Below are positions 1 to 8,886 of a stretch of DNA of 64,000 bases, piece by piece (position 1 is the first letter of the stretch; each line of letters begins with the position of its first letter). Location of the stretch: positions 248,001 through 312,000 of the forward strand of contig NZ_BOMW01000006.1 of the NCBI RefSeq assembly GCF_016862395.1, written 5' to 3'. Origin of the DNA: Actinoplanes siamensis (lineage in GTDB: Bacteria > Actinomycetota > Actinomycetes > Mycobacteriales > Micromonosporaceae). Position numbers and translations under genes: made by a program. Under the pieces are notes generated by a model. That model was not told the DNA's origin and made no database searches. It saw only the letters and a list, made by a program, of their open reading frames with translations.

Positions 1-1119
1 ACCGTCGACCCGGCCACCAAGGACGACCTGGACCAGCACCCCGACGAGCTGACCACCGGTGACCAGGTCGGCCACGGCGGCCTGCAGGGCAGGTACGACA
101 AGCAGCTGCGCGGCACGCCCGGCCTGTCCGTGGTGATCGCCGCCGAGGCCGCCGACGAGAGCGTGCAGACCCAGCCGGTCTTCACCTCGCAGCCGGTGGA
201 CGGCACGAACGTCAAGATCACCCTGGACACCGCCACGCAGAACGCGGCCGACCAGGCGGTCGCCGCCGAGAAGCAGCCCAGTTCGCTGGTCGCGCTGCGG
301 GTCAGCGACGGCTCGGTGCTCGCGGTGGCGAACGGGCCGGACGCGGGCGGGGTGAACACCGCGCTGACCGGGCAGGTGCCGCCCGGTTCGACATACAAGA
401 TGATCTCGGCGTACGGGCTGCTCTCCACCGGGAAGGTCACCGCTGACACCGCGGTGGACTGCCCGAAGACCGCGACCGTCGGCGGGCGCACGTTCAAGAA
501 CTCGCACGACGAGGAGCTCGGCAAGGTGCCGTTCCACGTCGACTTCGCCAAGTCCTGCAACACCGCGTTCGCCGGGCTCTCCGCCGAGCTGGGCGCGGAC
601 GGGCTGAAGTCGGCGTCGAGCGCGCTCGGCATCGGCGGGGACTGGAACATCGGGATCGACGCGTACACCGGGAAGGTCTCCGACGGCGCGGACCCGGCGG
701 AGCTGGCCGCCGCCACCTTCGGCCAGGGCAGCACCGCGGTGAGCCCGATCGCCATGGCGGCCGCGACCGCGGCCGTGGCCAAGGGCGGTTTCCAGCCGCC
801 CAGGCTGGTGCTCGACCCGGCGCCGGCGGCGGCCGGCACGGCCGGGACCCTGGACGCGAAGTCGGTCGACGCGCTGCGGTCGATGATGCGCGAGGTGGTC
901 ACCGGCGGCACCGGCACGGCGCTGAAGAGCGTTCCGGGCAAGCCGGTCCACGGCAAGACCGGCACCGCCGAGTTCCAGAACGGCTCCGACGAGACGCACT
1001 CGTGGTTCGTCGGCTACCAGGGCGACGTGGCGTTCGCGGTGATGGTCCAGAAGGGTGGCGCCGGCTCGGAGGCGGCGGTCCCGGTCGTCAAGCGCTTCCT
1101 CACCACCCTCGACAAGTAA
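1..1119 (+). CDS. Class B penicillin-binding protein, transpeptidase part (5' end outside window)
   Basis: The reading frame is open from base 1 and ends at TAA 1117-1119, so only the C-terminal ~372 residues are seen. The first part shows the pedestal/dimerisation signature with GLQGRYDKQLRGTPG (about 82-126), typical of class B PBPs. The transpeptidase motifs are complete and in order: STYK (SxxK, 388-399), SCN (SxN, 553-561) and KTG (955-963). It should cross-link peptidoglycan on the outer membrane face; the signal/anchor and any NTF2-like N-terminal domain lie upstream. It may correspond to the mycobacterial PBP-lipo type (inference). No transglycosylase domain is visible. Confidence 0.93.
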   Translation, partial: TVDPATKDDLDQHPDELTTGDQVGHGGLQGRYDKQLRGTPGLSVVIAAEAADESVQTQPVFTSQPVDGTNVKITLDTATQNAADQAVAAEKQPSSLVALRVSDGSVLAVANGPDAGGVNTALTGQVPPGSTYKMISAYGLLSTGKVTADTAVDCPKTATVGGRTFKNSHDEELGKVPFHVDFAKSCNTAFAGLSAELGADGLKSASSALGIGGDWNIGIDAYTGKVSDGADPAELAAATFGQGSTAVSPIAMAAATAAVAKGGFQPPRLVLDPAPAAAGTAGTLDAKSVDALRSMMREVVTGGTGTALKSVPGKPVHGKTGTAEFQNGSDETHSWFVGYQGDVAFAVMVQKGGAGSEAAVPVVKRFLTTLDK

Positions 1120-1236
1120 TCCGACAACCCGGCGGCCCCTCCAGCCCCCGCGAGACGCTTCCCAGCACCAGTCAACACAGCGCTACTGGACCCCGCGGGC
1201 CCGACACCTCCCGGTGGCGGTGCTGGCGGGGCTCGA

Positions 1237-1264
1237 GGGGTGTCTCGGCGGTCGTGAGACCCCC
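1237..1264. terminator. Stem-loop between convergent genes, first copy of a repeated hairpin
   Basis: GGGGTGTCTC (1237-1246) can pair with GAGACCCCC (1256-1264), leaving one bulged T and a 9-base loop GGCGGTCGT. It sits between the convergent PBP and AI-2E genes, the place for a bidirectional terminator. A nearly identical hairpin with the same loop length occurs at 24511-24541. Confidence 0.6.
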
Positions 1265-1305
1265 TGGCGGCCGGCCGGTGGCGCGGGGGCGGGGTCGAGG
1301 GGTGG

Positions 1306-2601
1306 TCAGCGGTGGTTCATGCTGGGCACCAGGACCTCGCGCGTGATGAGCTGGACGGCGGCGACCATGGGAATGGCCACCAGGGCGCCGAAAACCCCGA
1401 ACAGGGCGACCCCGAGCAACGCCGCCACCAACGCGGCCACGTCGCTGACCTGGACCGAGCGGCGCATCACGTTCGGATAGATCAGGTAGTTCTCGACCTG
1501 CTGGTAGACGACGAAAAAGACGATGCAGACCACGCCGTCGGTGACCGACGAGGCCAGCCCGACCAGGCTGACGATCACCGCGCCGATGGTCGCGCCGATC
1601 TGCGGGATCAGGTCGCAGACCGCGACGACCACGGCGAGCGCGAACGGGTACGGCAGCTCCAGCAGCACCGCCGCGACGAAGGTGCCCACCCCGGCCAGCA
1701 CGGCTATCGAGATCGCGCCGACCATGTAACCGCCGACCTTGGTCAGGATCTCGTCGGTGAGCAGCCGCACCCGATCCCGCCGCGACGACGGGACCAGCGA
1801 GAAGCCGGCCTCCTTGATCCGCTCGAAGGAGGCCATGAAATAGATGGTCAGCACCAGCACGGTGAGGACGTTGAAGATCGTCCCGAAGATCAGTTTGGCG
1901 CCGCCGACCACGCCGCCCAGCGCGTTGCCGATGGTGCCCGCGTTCACCGCGCTCTGCACCTTGTTGACGATGTCGTAGCGCTGCACCAGCTCGTTGACGG
2001 TCTCACTGCGGCGCAGGTTGTCGATCGTCTCGGGAGCGTTGTTGACCAGCTCGGTGGTCTGCGTGACCAGCGGCGGGATCAGCGCCACGATGCCGCCGGC
2101 CAGCAGTGCCACCACGGCCAGCGCGACGAACGCGACGGCCGCGCCGCGGGGCAGGCCCCAGCGCCGCAGCCGCACCACTGCCGGGTTCAGCCCGATCGCC
2201 AGGAACAGCGCGATGAAGATCAGGACAAGAATCGAGGCGGCGTTGCGGACCCCCAGGAAGAGGGCGTACGCCACGATCACGCCCAGCCCGAACAGGAAGC
2301 CGAACAGGAACGGGCTGCGCCGGTTCAACGGCCGGCCGGGCGCACCGAACCGTCCTTTCCCGACATCCGTCCCCTCCGGCTCCAGGTCCGACCCGAGCCC
2401 GGCAGCCGGCCCGCTCCCGGAGCGGGGCACAGCAGCCGGCACGCCCGTGGAATGCGGCGCGGTGGCCGGCAGCACGCCCGTGGAACGAGGACCGGCGGGC
2501 GACACGCTCCCGCCATCGGGCCTGGCTACCGGCGCACCCGCGACACCGGGCCCGGCGGCCGGATCTCCTGAGAGGTCAGCGTCCACGGGCTCGGATGACA
2601 T
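1306..2601 (-). CDS. AI-2E family transporter (PF01594-type membrane protein)
   Basis: The product is 431 residues. Residues 1-95 are a Pro/Ala/Gly/Ser-rich, probably disordered cytoplasmic tail with repeated STGV-like pieces. From residue ~97 it has the AI-2E permease layout: two close N-terminal membrane segments (FLFGFLFGLGVIVAYALFLG and the next), a third, a long amphipathic loop (VNNAPETIDNLRRSETVNELV), then a cluster of helices with the family-typical DLIPQIGATIG and a C-terminal IPMVAAVQLI. The family includes exporters of AI-2 and Na+/H+ antiporters; the substrate cannot be read here. The start ATG 2601 has a GGAGG six bases upstream. The long disordered N-terminus is unusual for the family. 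Confidence 0.88.
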   Translation of the reverse strand: MSSEPVDADLSGDPAAGPGVAGAPVARPDGGSVSPAGPRSTGVLPATAPHSTGVPAAVPRSGSGPAAGLGSDLEPEGTDVGKGRFGAPGRPLNRRSPFLFGFLFGLGVIVAYALFLGVRNAASILVLIFIALFLAIGLNPAVVRLRRWGLPRGAAVAFVALAVVALLAGGIVALIPPLVTQTTELVNNAPETIDNLRRSETVNELVQRYDIVNKVQSAVNAGTIGNALGGVVGGAKLIFGTIFNVLTVLVLTIYFMASFERIKEAGFSLVPSSRRDRVRLLTDEILTKVGGYMVGAISIAVLAGVGTFVAAVLLELPYPFALAVVVAVCDLIPQIGATIGAVIVSLVGLASSVTDGVVCIVFFVVYQQVENYLIYPNVMRRSVQVSDVAALVAALLGVALFGVFGALVAIPMVAAVQLITREVLVPSMNHR

Positions 2602-2708
2602 GCGGGACCTCCACGGCGGACGGCAAGCCCCAGGAGGCTATCGCCGCCGTGCGAGACCCGCCAATCCGTCGATGCGCGACCGTGCCGGTCCCGTACCACC
2701 GGAGGGTT

Positions 2709-4205
2709 TCAATCGGCGTCCGCGGACACGCGGCTCGCCTGTGGAACGGCGACCTTGGCCGAAGCGGTCACCTTGGCCGGCTGGGCCGCCACCTTCTCCG
2801 CCGGGGTCGCGGACCCCTTGGTCGTGGATCCCACGACCGCGGACCCCTTGGGCGCGGATCCCACCGCGGCGACTCCGGTGGCCGGGGCCGGAAGCGAAGC
2901 CGTCTCCGGCGCCGCGTGCGCACCGACCGGGCCGCCCGCCTTGCCGCCACTCTCCTGATCGTCCGGGGACGCCGCGGCGGCCAGCACCGCGGCCGCCGCC
3001 AGCTCGGCCACCCGCTTCGCCTCCTGCTGCACCTGGCGGCGGACGTCGGCGGCATGCCGCTCGGCGGCCTCGCCGGCCTGCTTCGCGTCGCTCACCCGCT
3101 GCAGCTCGCGCTCCAGCTGCTCGGCCGCGTCGGCCAGGCGCTGCTTGACCCGCTCGGTCTCCAGCTCGGCGGCCTCGGCCTGCTCGGCCGCCGCGGCCAG
3201 GCGCTCCTCGGCCTCGGTCACCTTGGCCTGGGCGGCCTCCAGTTCCCGGCCGGCCTGGGCGATCTTCTCCTGCTGGGCGGCGAGCTCCTTGCGGGTGGCG
3301 GTGGCCTGCTCGTCGGAGCGGCGGAGCACCTCCTCCGCGTACTTGTCGGCCTCGCTGCGCAGGTCGGCGCACTGCTTCTCGACCCCCGAGCGCAGCTCGG
3401 CGAGCTCCTCGATCACCGCGTGCCGGCGCAGCGCCAGCTCGTGCTCGACGGCGGCCTTGAGGTCGGCCTGCTCGCGATCGGCCTCGGCGCGGCGGGCGGC
3501 GATCTCCTGGTTGGTCTTCTCCCGCAGCGCCTTGATCTCCTGGTCGGCCTGCATCCGGGTGGACTGCACGTAACCGTCGACCTCGGCGCGGGCCCGCTGG
3601 GCCTCCTGCGCGGCCTTGTCGGCCAGGTGCTGCGCCTCGGCGCGGGAGCGGGCCAGCAGGGCCTCGCTCTCGGTGCGGATCTGTTCGGCGGTCTGCCGGG
3701 CGGTGGCCACCGCCTTCTCCGCGGCGGCCCGCTTGGCGGCGTCGGCCTTCTCCTCCTCGGCGCGGCGGGCGGCCAGGGCCACCTCGAAGTCCCGCACGGC
3801 GTCGTGGGCGTGCGCCTCGGCCTCGGCCCGGATGCGCTCCGCCTCGGCGAGCCGGCCGGCGATGTCGTCGGTGGCCGATGCCTTGATCGCCTCGGCCTGC
3901 TCCTCGGCGAGTGCCAAAATCTGCTCGACCCGGGGACCGAGGTGCCGGAAGGAGACCTCGCCGGAGATGCCGGTGTTGCGGCGGGCCTGCGTGATCTCCT
4001 GCTGGAGCCGCTCGATCTGCGCCGCCATCGCCTGGATCTGCGAATACGCCTGCTCACGTTCGGCGGCCAGCGCGGCGATCTCGTTCTCGGCGCGGGCGAC
4101 GTATCTTTCGACCTGCTTGCGCTCGTAGCCCCGCAGCGCGGTCTCGAAGCTGGGCTCGGTGGCCGACTCTCCGCCAAGGCCGAAGATTTCACCGCCGTGC
4201 GACAT
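2709..4205 (-). CDS. DivIVA-like coiled-coil cytoskeletal protein A (positional counterpart of FilP)
   Basis: 498 residues from ATG 4205, which has GGAG three bases upstream; in-frame ATGs at 4214 and 4253 have poorer context. Near the N-terminus is a DivIVA-type motif, FETALRGYERKQVERYV, followed by almost continuous Ala/Glu/Arg-rich coiled coil to about residue 410, then an Ala/Pro/Ser/Thr tail with repeats of the kind GSAPKGSAVVGSTTKGSAT. It shares LGxRVEQILxLAEEQA with the next gene, so the two are paralogues. The neighbouring epimerase places this pair where, as I recall, S. coelicolor has filP and scy (SCO5396-5397). The role is probably filament-forming polarity scaffolding (inference). 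A hairpin terminator separates it from its paralogue. Confidence 0.82.
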   Translation of the reverse strand: MSHGGEIFGLGGESATEPSFETALRGYERKQVERYVARAENEIAALAAEREQAYSQIQAMAAQIERLQQEITQARRNTGISGEVSFRHLGPRVEQILALAEEQAEAIKASATDDIAGRLAEAERIRAEAEAHAHDAVRDFEVALAARRAEEEKADAAKRAAAEKAVATARQTAEQIRTESEALLARSRAEAQHLADKAAQEAQRARAEVDGYVQSTRMQADQEIKALREKTNQEIAARRAEADREQADLKAAVEHELALRRHAVIEELAELRSGVEKQCADLRSEADKYAEEVLRRSDEQATATRKELAAQQEKIAQAGRELEAAQAKVTEAEERLAAAAEQAEAAELETERVKQRLADAAEQLERELQRVSDAKQAGEAAERHAADVRRQVQQEAKRVAELAAAAVLAAAASPDDQESGGKAGGPVGAHAAPETASLPAPATGVAAVGSAPKGSAVVGSTTKGSATPAEKVAAQPAKVTASAKVAVPQASRVSADAD

Positions 4206-4333
4206 GCTCTCCATCCTCACATACGCGTAGTCCTGCGGCATGTGGATACACACCGGCTTGAGCGGGACTATGCGGGTAGTTGCGAATTGTCCGACCGGGG
4301 ACCGGGCGAAACCAGGCTACGCGCCAAAACGAT

Positions 4334-4367
4334 TCAGGCCGTCCGGAGAAACTCCGGTACGGCCTGA
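4334..4367 (-). terminator. Rho-independent-like terminator after the second coiled-coil gene
   Basis: TCAGGCCGTCCGGAG and CTCCGGTACGGCCTGA form a 15-bp stem with one bulge and an AAA loop; read on the minus strand it is followed by GAATCGTTTT. It lies 80 bases past the stop of the upstream coiled-coil gene and suggests that the two paralogues are separate transcription units. Confidence 0.65.
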
Positions 4368-4447
4368 GTCACACAAAAACCTCCGACCCGGTTCACGGTC
4401 GCGCACTCCACAAGAGTCCGCAACCGGAGCGAACCGGGACCCGTCGG

Positions 4448-5782
4448 TCAGGAGTTGGTCTTGGCGGCCACCGGCTCCTCGCCGGTCCCGGCCTCCTCCG
4501 TCGCGGGCTGGGCCGCGTCGGGCCGCACGGCATCAGGCTGCGCCGGTGCGGCGGTCTTGGCCTGCTCGGCCGCCTTCGCCACGGCGGCGGCCGGCGCGGC
4601 GCCGCCCACCCCGGGCACCAGTCCGGACAGGCCGGAGAGCATCTGGCCCAGCTGGTTGGTGACGGCGTCCTTCTGCCGGGTGAGGTCCTCCACCTCGCGG
4701 CGGGCCGCCTGGGTGGTCAGCTCGGCCTCCGTGCGCGCCTCGCTGAGCAGGCGGTTGGACTCGGAACGAGCCTCGGAGACGGTCTTCTCGGCGAGGGCCC
4801 GGGCCTTCTCCACCGCCTCGGCGGCGGAACGCTCCGACTCGACCCGGCGGGTCTCGGCGCGCTGCTCGATCTCCTTGGCGCGCTCCTCCGCGGCACGGGC
4901 CCGCTCCTCGGCCTCGGCCACCATCTTCTGGGTGGCGGCGACCTGAGCGGCGTGCCGCTGCGACTCCTCGGTCTCCGACTTCTCCCGGCGCTCGGCGATC
5001 TCCAGCGCCAGGGCCTGCAGGTCCTTGTCGCGCTTGTCCCGGGCGTCGGTGAGCATCTTGGTGGCCTCGGCGCGCTTCTCCTCGGCCTCCCGGGCCGCCT
5101 TGGCGCGGGCCTGGGTGATCTCCCGCTCGGCGGTGGCGCGCAGCGACGCGACCTCCCGCTCGACGGTGGACTTGAGCTCGGCCACCTCGTGGGCGGTGAC
5201 CGTGCGCAGCTGCTTGGTCTCGCGGTCGGCGTCCGAACGCAGCGTGTCGGCCTCGCGCCGGGCCTGCACCCGGGTCTCCGCGGCCTCCCGCTCGGCGTGC
5301 GTGCGCACCTGGCCGGCCTCGCGCTCGGCGGTCGCCTTCATGGCGGCGGCCTCGGCACGCGCCTTGTCGGTGATCTCCCGGGCCTCGAGGCGGGCCGCGG
5401 AGAGGATGCCCTCGCTCTCCCGCTTCGCCTCGCCGCGGTGGTCGTTGGCCTGCTCCTCGGCGAGCCGCAGGATCTGCTCCACCCGGGTGCCCAGTCCGGA
5501 GAGCGTCGGCCGGTTGTTCTCCTCCAGCAGTTTGTTGCTGTCGGCCAGCTTCTGCTCCAGCACGTTCAGCCGCTGTTCGGCCTGGCGGAGGCGGCGCTGG
5601 GCGTCGTTCATGCGCTGCTCGGCCTCACCACGGGCCTGGTACGCCTGGTTCAGCGCGGCGAGCAGACGGCCGATGTGTCCGTCGACCTGCTGGCGGTCGT
5701 AACCACGCAGGACGACGGTGAAGTCGTGCTGGGTATTCGCGGTTTCGAAGAAGTCCACGTGCTGATCCTGCTGCTGGGGCAT
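4448..5782 (-). CDS. DivIVA-like coiled-coil cytoskeletal protein B (positional counterpart of Scy)
   Basis: 444 residues from ATG 5782 (MPQQQDQHVDFF...). The frame is open to 5842, but that extension is Pro/Cys-rich and not convincing. Residues 16-40 hold a clear DivIVA-type signature, DFTVVLRGYDRQQVDGHIGRL, followed by coiled coil to about residue 370, with runs of TAEREA/HAEREAAETRVQARREAD type, and a disordered Ala/Pro/Glu tail. It shares LGTRVEQILRLAEEQA with the downstream paralogue. Streptomyces Scy, which organises the tip polarisome, is much longer (about 1300 residues), so the equivalence is positional, not length-based. It probably acts in polar growth or chromosome/wall organisation (inference). 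Confidence 0.82.
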   Translation of the reverse strand: MPQQQDQHVDFFETANTQHDFTVVLRGYDRQQVDGHIGRLLAALNQAYQARGEAEQRMNDAQRRLRQAEQRLNVLEQKLADSNKLLEENNRPTLSGLGTRVEQILRLAEEQANDHRGEAKRESEGILSAARLEAREITDKARAEAAAMKATAEREAGQVRTHAEREAAETRVQARREADTLRSDADRETKQLRTVTAHEVAELKSTVEREVASLRATAEREITQARAKAAREAEEKRAEATKMLTDARDKRDKDLQALALEIAERREKSETEESQRHAAQVAATQKMVAEAEERARAAEERAKEIEQRAETRRVESERSAAEAVEKARALAEKTVSEARSESNRLLSEARTEAELTTQAARREVEDLTRQKDAVTNQLGQMLSGLSGLVPGVGGAAPAAAVAKAAEQAKTAAPAQPDAVRPDAAQPATEEAGTGEEPVAAKTNS

Positions 5783-6033
5783 TGCGCCATCCTGGCGAGA
5801 AGGGGGCGGACATGCAAGGGCGGGTTGACTCTCGAACCCCAATGTAGATCAGCTCTGAGCTGCTGCGCGGGCGGGTGCCGGGTCGTCCCGGGGACGCCGG
5901 TCACTCACCTGGCCCAGGCCGGCGCCGTCCCGTCGCCACCTGCTGACTCGGGGCTCCGGAAGATCGTCGTCCGGTCGCCGGGATTGTCGGACCTGCTCAA
6001 TGGCCCCGATCCTGCCAGGCGACCGGGCTCACG

Positions 6034-6531
6034 TCAGTCCGATTCACCCGGAAGGTGTACCCCGGCGGCCGGTTCCACCAACTCGACCAGGACCCCGCCG
6101 GCGTCCTTCGGGTGCACGAAGTTGATCCGGGAGCCGGCCGTGCCGCGCCTCGGGGCGTCGTAGAGCAGACGCAGGCCACGAGCCCGCAGCGCGTCCGCCG
6201 CGACCTCCACGTCGGCCACCGTGTAGGCGAGTTGCTGCAGTCCGGGGCCGCCGCGGTCGAGGAACTTGGCGATCGCCGAGTCGGGCCGGGCCGGGGCGAG
6301 CAGCTGGATCCGGGGCCCGGCGCCGTCGCCGACCCCGAGCATCGCTTCCCGCACACCCTGTTCGTCATTGGTCTCTTGGTGCACACACCGCAAACCGAAG
6401 GTTTTCTCGTAGAACTGGATGGCCTCGTCCAAATCAGCCACAGCTATGCCGACGTGGTCGATCCGGAGCAATTCGACGCCGGCGAGTGTGACATTCTCGC
6501 TCTGGACGGGACTCGATGTGTCGTCAGTCAT
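6034..6531 (-). CDS. mce: Methylmalonyl-CoA epimerase
   Basis: 165 residues with a vicinal oxygen chelate fold: IDHVGIAVADLDEAIQFYE at the first beta-alpha unit, a central GLQQLAYTVADV, and the C-terminal VLVELVEP supplying the last metal ligand. It interconverts (2R)- and (2S)-methylmalonyl-CoA for the B12-dependent mutase route. Metal ligands of the family are His, Gln, His and Glu; here the third position reads Q (GLQQ) where many enzymes have HH. An N-terminal extension of about 20 residues precedes the domain. It is transcribed divergently from the thiolase gene. The start ATG 6531 lies six bases after GAGACT, a weak -10 candidate; no ribosome binding site is visible. Confidence 0.9.
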   Translation of the reverse strand: MTDDTSSPVQSENVTLAGVELLRIDHVGIAVADLDEAIQFYEKTFGLRCVHQETNDEQGVREAMLGVGDGAGPRIQLLAPARPDSAIAKFLDRGGPGLQQLAYTVADVEVAADALRARGLRLLYDAPRRGTAGSRINFVHPKDAGGVLVELVEPAAGVHLPGESD

Positions 6532-6607
6532 GCCACTAGTCTCTGACCTGACTCATCGTTAAGTCCTGCCCGGGTGACCCACCGCACCCCGGCGTCGCAG
6601 ATCGGAC

Positions 6608-7798
6608 GTGACCGTGACCAGCTCCGTGATCATCAGTGGCGCCCGCACCCCGATGGGGCGGCTGCTCGGCAACCTCAAGCACCTGAGCGCCACCGCCCTG
6701 GGCGCACACGCCATCGCCGCCGCGCTGGAGCGTGGCGGCGTGGCCCCCGACCAGGTGCAGTACGTCATCATGGGCCAGGTCCTGCAGGCCGGCGCCGGGC
6801 AGATCACGGCCCGCCAGGCCGCCGTCGGGGCCGGCATCCCGATGACCGTCCCCGCGCTCACCGTGAACAAGGTGTGCCTCTCCGGGCTGGACGCGATCGC
6901 CCTGGCCGACCAGCTGATCCGGGCCGGCGAGTTCGACATCGTGGTGGCCGGCGGCATGGAGTCCATGACCAACGCCCCGCACCTGCTGATGGACCAGCGC
7001 CGGGGGACCAAGTTCGGCGACACCACGGTCCGCGACCACATGGCGCTGGACGGGCTGACCGATCCGTGGGCCGGCATCTCGATGGGCGCGGCCACCGAGG
7101 AGAGCGGCGCCCGGCTGGACATCAGCCGCGCCGAGCAGGACGCCTTCGCCGCGCTCAGCCACCGGCGGGCGGCCGCCGCGCAGCGAGAGGGCCGGTTCGC
7201 CGAGGAGATCGCGCCGCTGCCGTCCGGCGACCGCCGGTCGCCCGGCCCGATCGAGACCGACGAGGGCGTCCGGCCGGACACCACCGCCGAATCGCTGGCC
7301 AAGCTGCGCCCGGCGTTCCACCCGGAGGGGACGATCACGGCGGCCAGTTCCTCGCCGATCTCCGACGGCGCCGCCGCGGTCGTGGTGATGAGCCGGGCCA
7401 AGGCCGAGGAACTGGGGCTGACCTGGCTCGCCGAGATCACCGCGCACGGCAACGTGGCCGGCCCGGACAGCTCGCTGCAGTCGCAGCCGGCCAAGGCCAT
7501 CCGGCACGCGCTGGACAAGGCCCGCCTGACCGTCGACGACCTCGACCTGATCGAGATCAACGAAGCCTTCGCGCAGGTGGCGATCCAGTCGATGCGCGAG
7601 CTGAAGGTCGACGAGAGCAAGGTGAACGTGAACGGCGGGGCGATCGCCCTCGGTCACCCGATCGGCATGTCCGGCGCGCGCCTGGTGCTCACGCTGGCGC
7701 TGGAGCTGAAGCGGCGCGGCGGCGGCACCGGCGCGGCCGGCCTGTGCGGCGGCGGCGGGCAGGGCGACGCGCTGATCATCAAGGTCCCCACCGCGTGA
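6608..7798 (+). CDS. Acetyl-CoA C-acetyltransferase (biosynthetic thiolase)
   Basis: 396 residues, the usual thiolase length. The three signatures are present: the acyl-accepting Cys90 in [15 protein letters not shown], the [11 protein letters not shown] motif typical of thiolases, and the C-terminal [17 protein letters not shown] with the second Cys in [11 protein letters not shown]. It condenses or cleaves acetoacetyl-CoA/3-ketoacyl-CoA in the cytoplasm. The start is GTG 6608. Its stop overlaps the meaB start as GTGA, so the two genes are translationally coupled, linking acetyl/butyryl-CoA metabolism with the B12 mutase. Confidence 0.93.
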   Translation: MTVTSSVIISGARTPMGRLLGNLKHLSATALGAHAIAAALERGGVAPDQVQYVIMGQVLQAGAGQITARQAAVGAGIPMTVPALTVNKVCLSGLDAIALADQLIRAGEFDIVVAGGMESMTNAPHLLMDQRRGTKFGDTTVRDHMALDGLTDPWAGISMGAATEESGARLDISRAEQDAFAALSHRRAAAAQREGRFAEEIAPLPSGDRRSPGPIETDEGVRPDTTAESLAKLRPAFHPEGTITAASSSPISDGAAAVVVMSRAKAEELGLTWLAEITAHGNVAGPDSSLQSQPAKAIRHALDKARLTVDDLDLIEINEAFAQVAIQSMRELKVDESKVNVNGGAIALGHPIGMSGARLVLTLALELKRRGGGTGAAGLCGGGGQGDALIIKVPTA

Positions 7799-8748
7799 GC
7801 CCAGCACGTGACGTGCCCGCCCTGCTCGCGCGGGCCCGGGAGGGCGATCCACGGTCGGTGGCCCGGCTGATCACCCTGGTGGAGAACGGCGATCCGGCGC
7901 TGCCCGAGGTCGCCGCGGCCATGGCGCCGCAGGCGGGCCGGGCCCAGGTGGTCGGCCTGACCGGCGCGCCCGGCGTGGGCAAGTCGACCACCACCAACGA
8001 GCTGGTCCGCGCGCTGCGGCTGGCCGGGCGGCGGGTCGGCGTGCTGGCCGTGGATCCGTCCAGCCCGTTCACCGGCGGCGCCATCCTCGGCGACCGGGTG
8101 CGGATGCAGGAGCACACCGCGGACCCCGGCGTGTACATCCGCTCGATGTCCAGTCGCGGTCAGCTCGGCGGGCTGTCCGCGGCCACCCCGCAGGCCGTCC
8201 GGGTGCTGGAGGGCGCCGGCTGCGACGTGGTGCTGGTCGAGACCGTCGGCGTGGGCCAGGCCGAGGTGGAGATCGCCTCGCTGGCCGACACCACGTTGGT
8301 GCTGCTCGCCCCGGGGATGGGCGACGCGATCCAGGCGGTCAAGGCCGGGGTGCTGGAGATCGCCGACGTCTTCGTGATCAACAAGGCGGACCGGCCCGGG
8401 GCGGACAACACGTACCGCGACATCCAGGGCATGCTGGCGCTCGGCGAGCGGGCCGCGGGCGACTGGCGGCCGCAGGTGGTCCGCGCGGTGGCGGTCAAGG
8501 GCGAGGGCGTCGACGACGTGGTGGCCGCGATCGGCAAGCACCGGGACTGGCTGGAGTCCGGCGGCGAACTGCGGGCCCGCCGCGAGCGGCGGGCCGCCGC
8601 GGAGATCTCCGCGCTGGCGCTGGGCACGCTGCGGGCCCGGATGGGCGATCTGCACGGCGGTACGGCGCTGGCCGGGCTCGCCGCGAAGGTGGCGGACGGC
8701 GCGCTCGACCCCTACGCCGCGGCGGACGAACTGCTCGCCGGGCTCTGA
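7795..8748 (+). CDS. meaB: MeaB/ArgK-type GTPase, G-protein chaperone of B12 acyl-CoA mutase
   Basis: 317 residues from GTG 7795, overlapping the thiolase stop (GTGA). The frame is open further upstream, but that is a shadow of the thiolase gene. The P-loop is GAPGVGKST at residues 57-65, followed by [19 protein letters not shown], the switch region [14 protein letters not shown] and NKAD for guanine specificity, all characteristic of MeaB/MMAA. The protein gates cofactor loading and protects or reactivates adenosylcobalamin-dependent mutases. Its partner is very probably the mutase encoded 138 bases downstream. Confidence 0.94.
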   Translation: MSPARDVPALLARAREGDPRSVARLITLVENGDPALPEVAAAMAPQAGRAQVVGLTGAPGVGKSTTTNELVRALRLAGRRVGVLAVDPSSPFTGGAILGDRVRMQEHTADPGVYIRSMSSRGQLGGLSAATPQAVRVLEGAGCDVVLVETVGVGQAEVEIASLADTTLVLLAPGMGDAIQAVKAGVLEIADVFVINKADRPGADNTYRDIQGMLALGERAAGDWRPQVVRAVAVKGEGVDDVVAAIGKHRDWLESGGELRARRERRAAAEISALALGTLRARMGDLHGGTALAGLAAKVADGALDPYAAADELLAGL

Positions 8749-8874
8749 GCCCCGTCCGTGGATCGCGTGCCCGTGGGCGCGGGCGACACGCGGGCGGTGA
8801 CCCCTCGGACCCCCGCCTTCGGCCGTGCGCGGCACGACCCGGGCGGCAACCTTAGCGATCGTTCAGTTCTGCTC

Positions 8875-8880
8875 TAGGAT
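8875..8880 (+). promoter_or_regulatory. Candidate -10 box of icmA
   Basis: TAGGAT, six bases before ATG 8887. AGGA inside it could alternatively act as a ribosome binding site seven bases from the ATG, so leaderless initiation is likely but not certain. Confidence 0.5.
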
Positions 8881-8886
8881 GACCGC

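Noticed and set aside
2595..6163. Long plus-strand frames opposite the two coiled-coil genes
   Set aside because: Leu/Gly/Arg-rich antisense products of Ala/Glu repeats; no start signals or family motifs.
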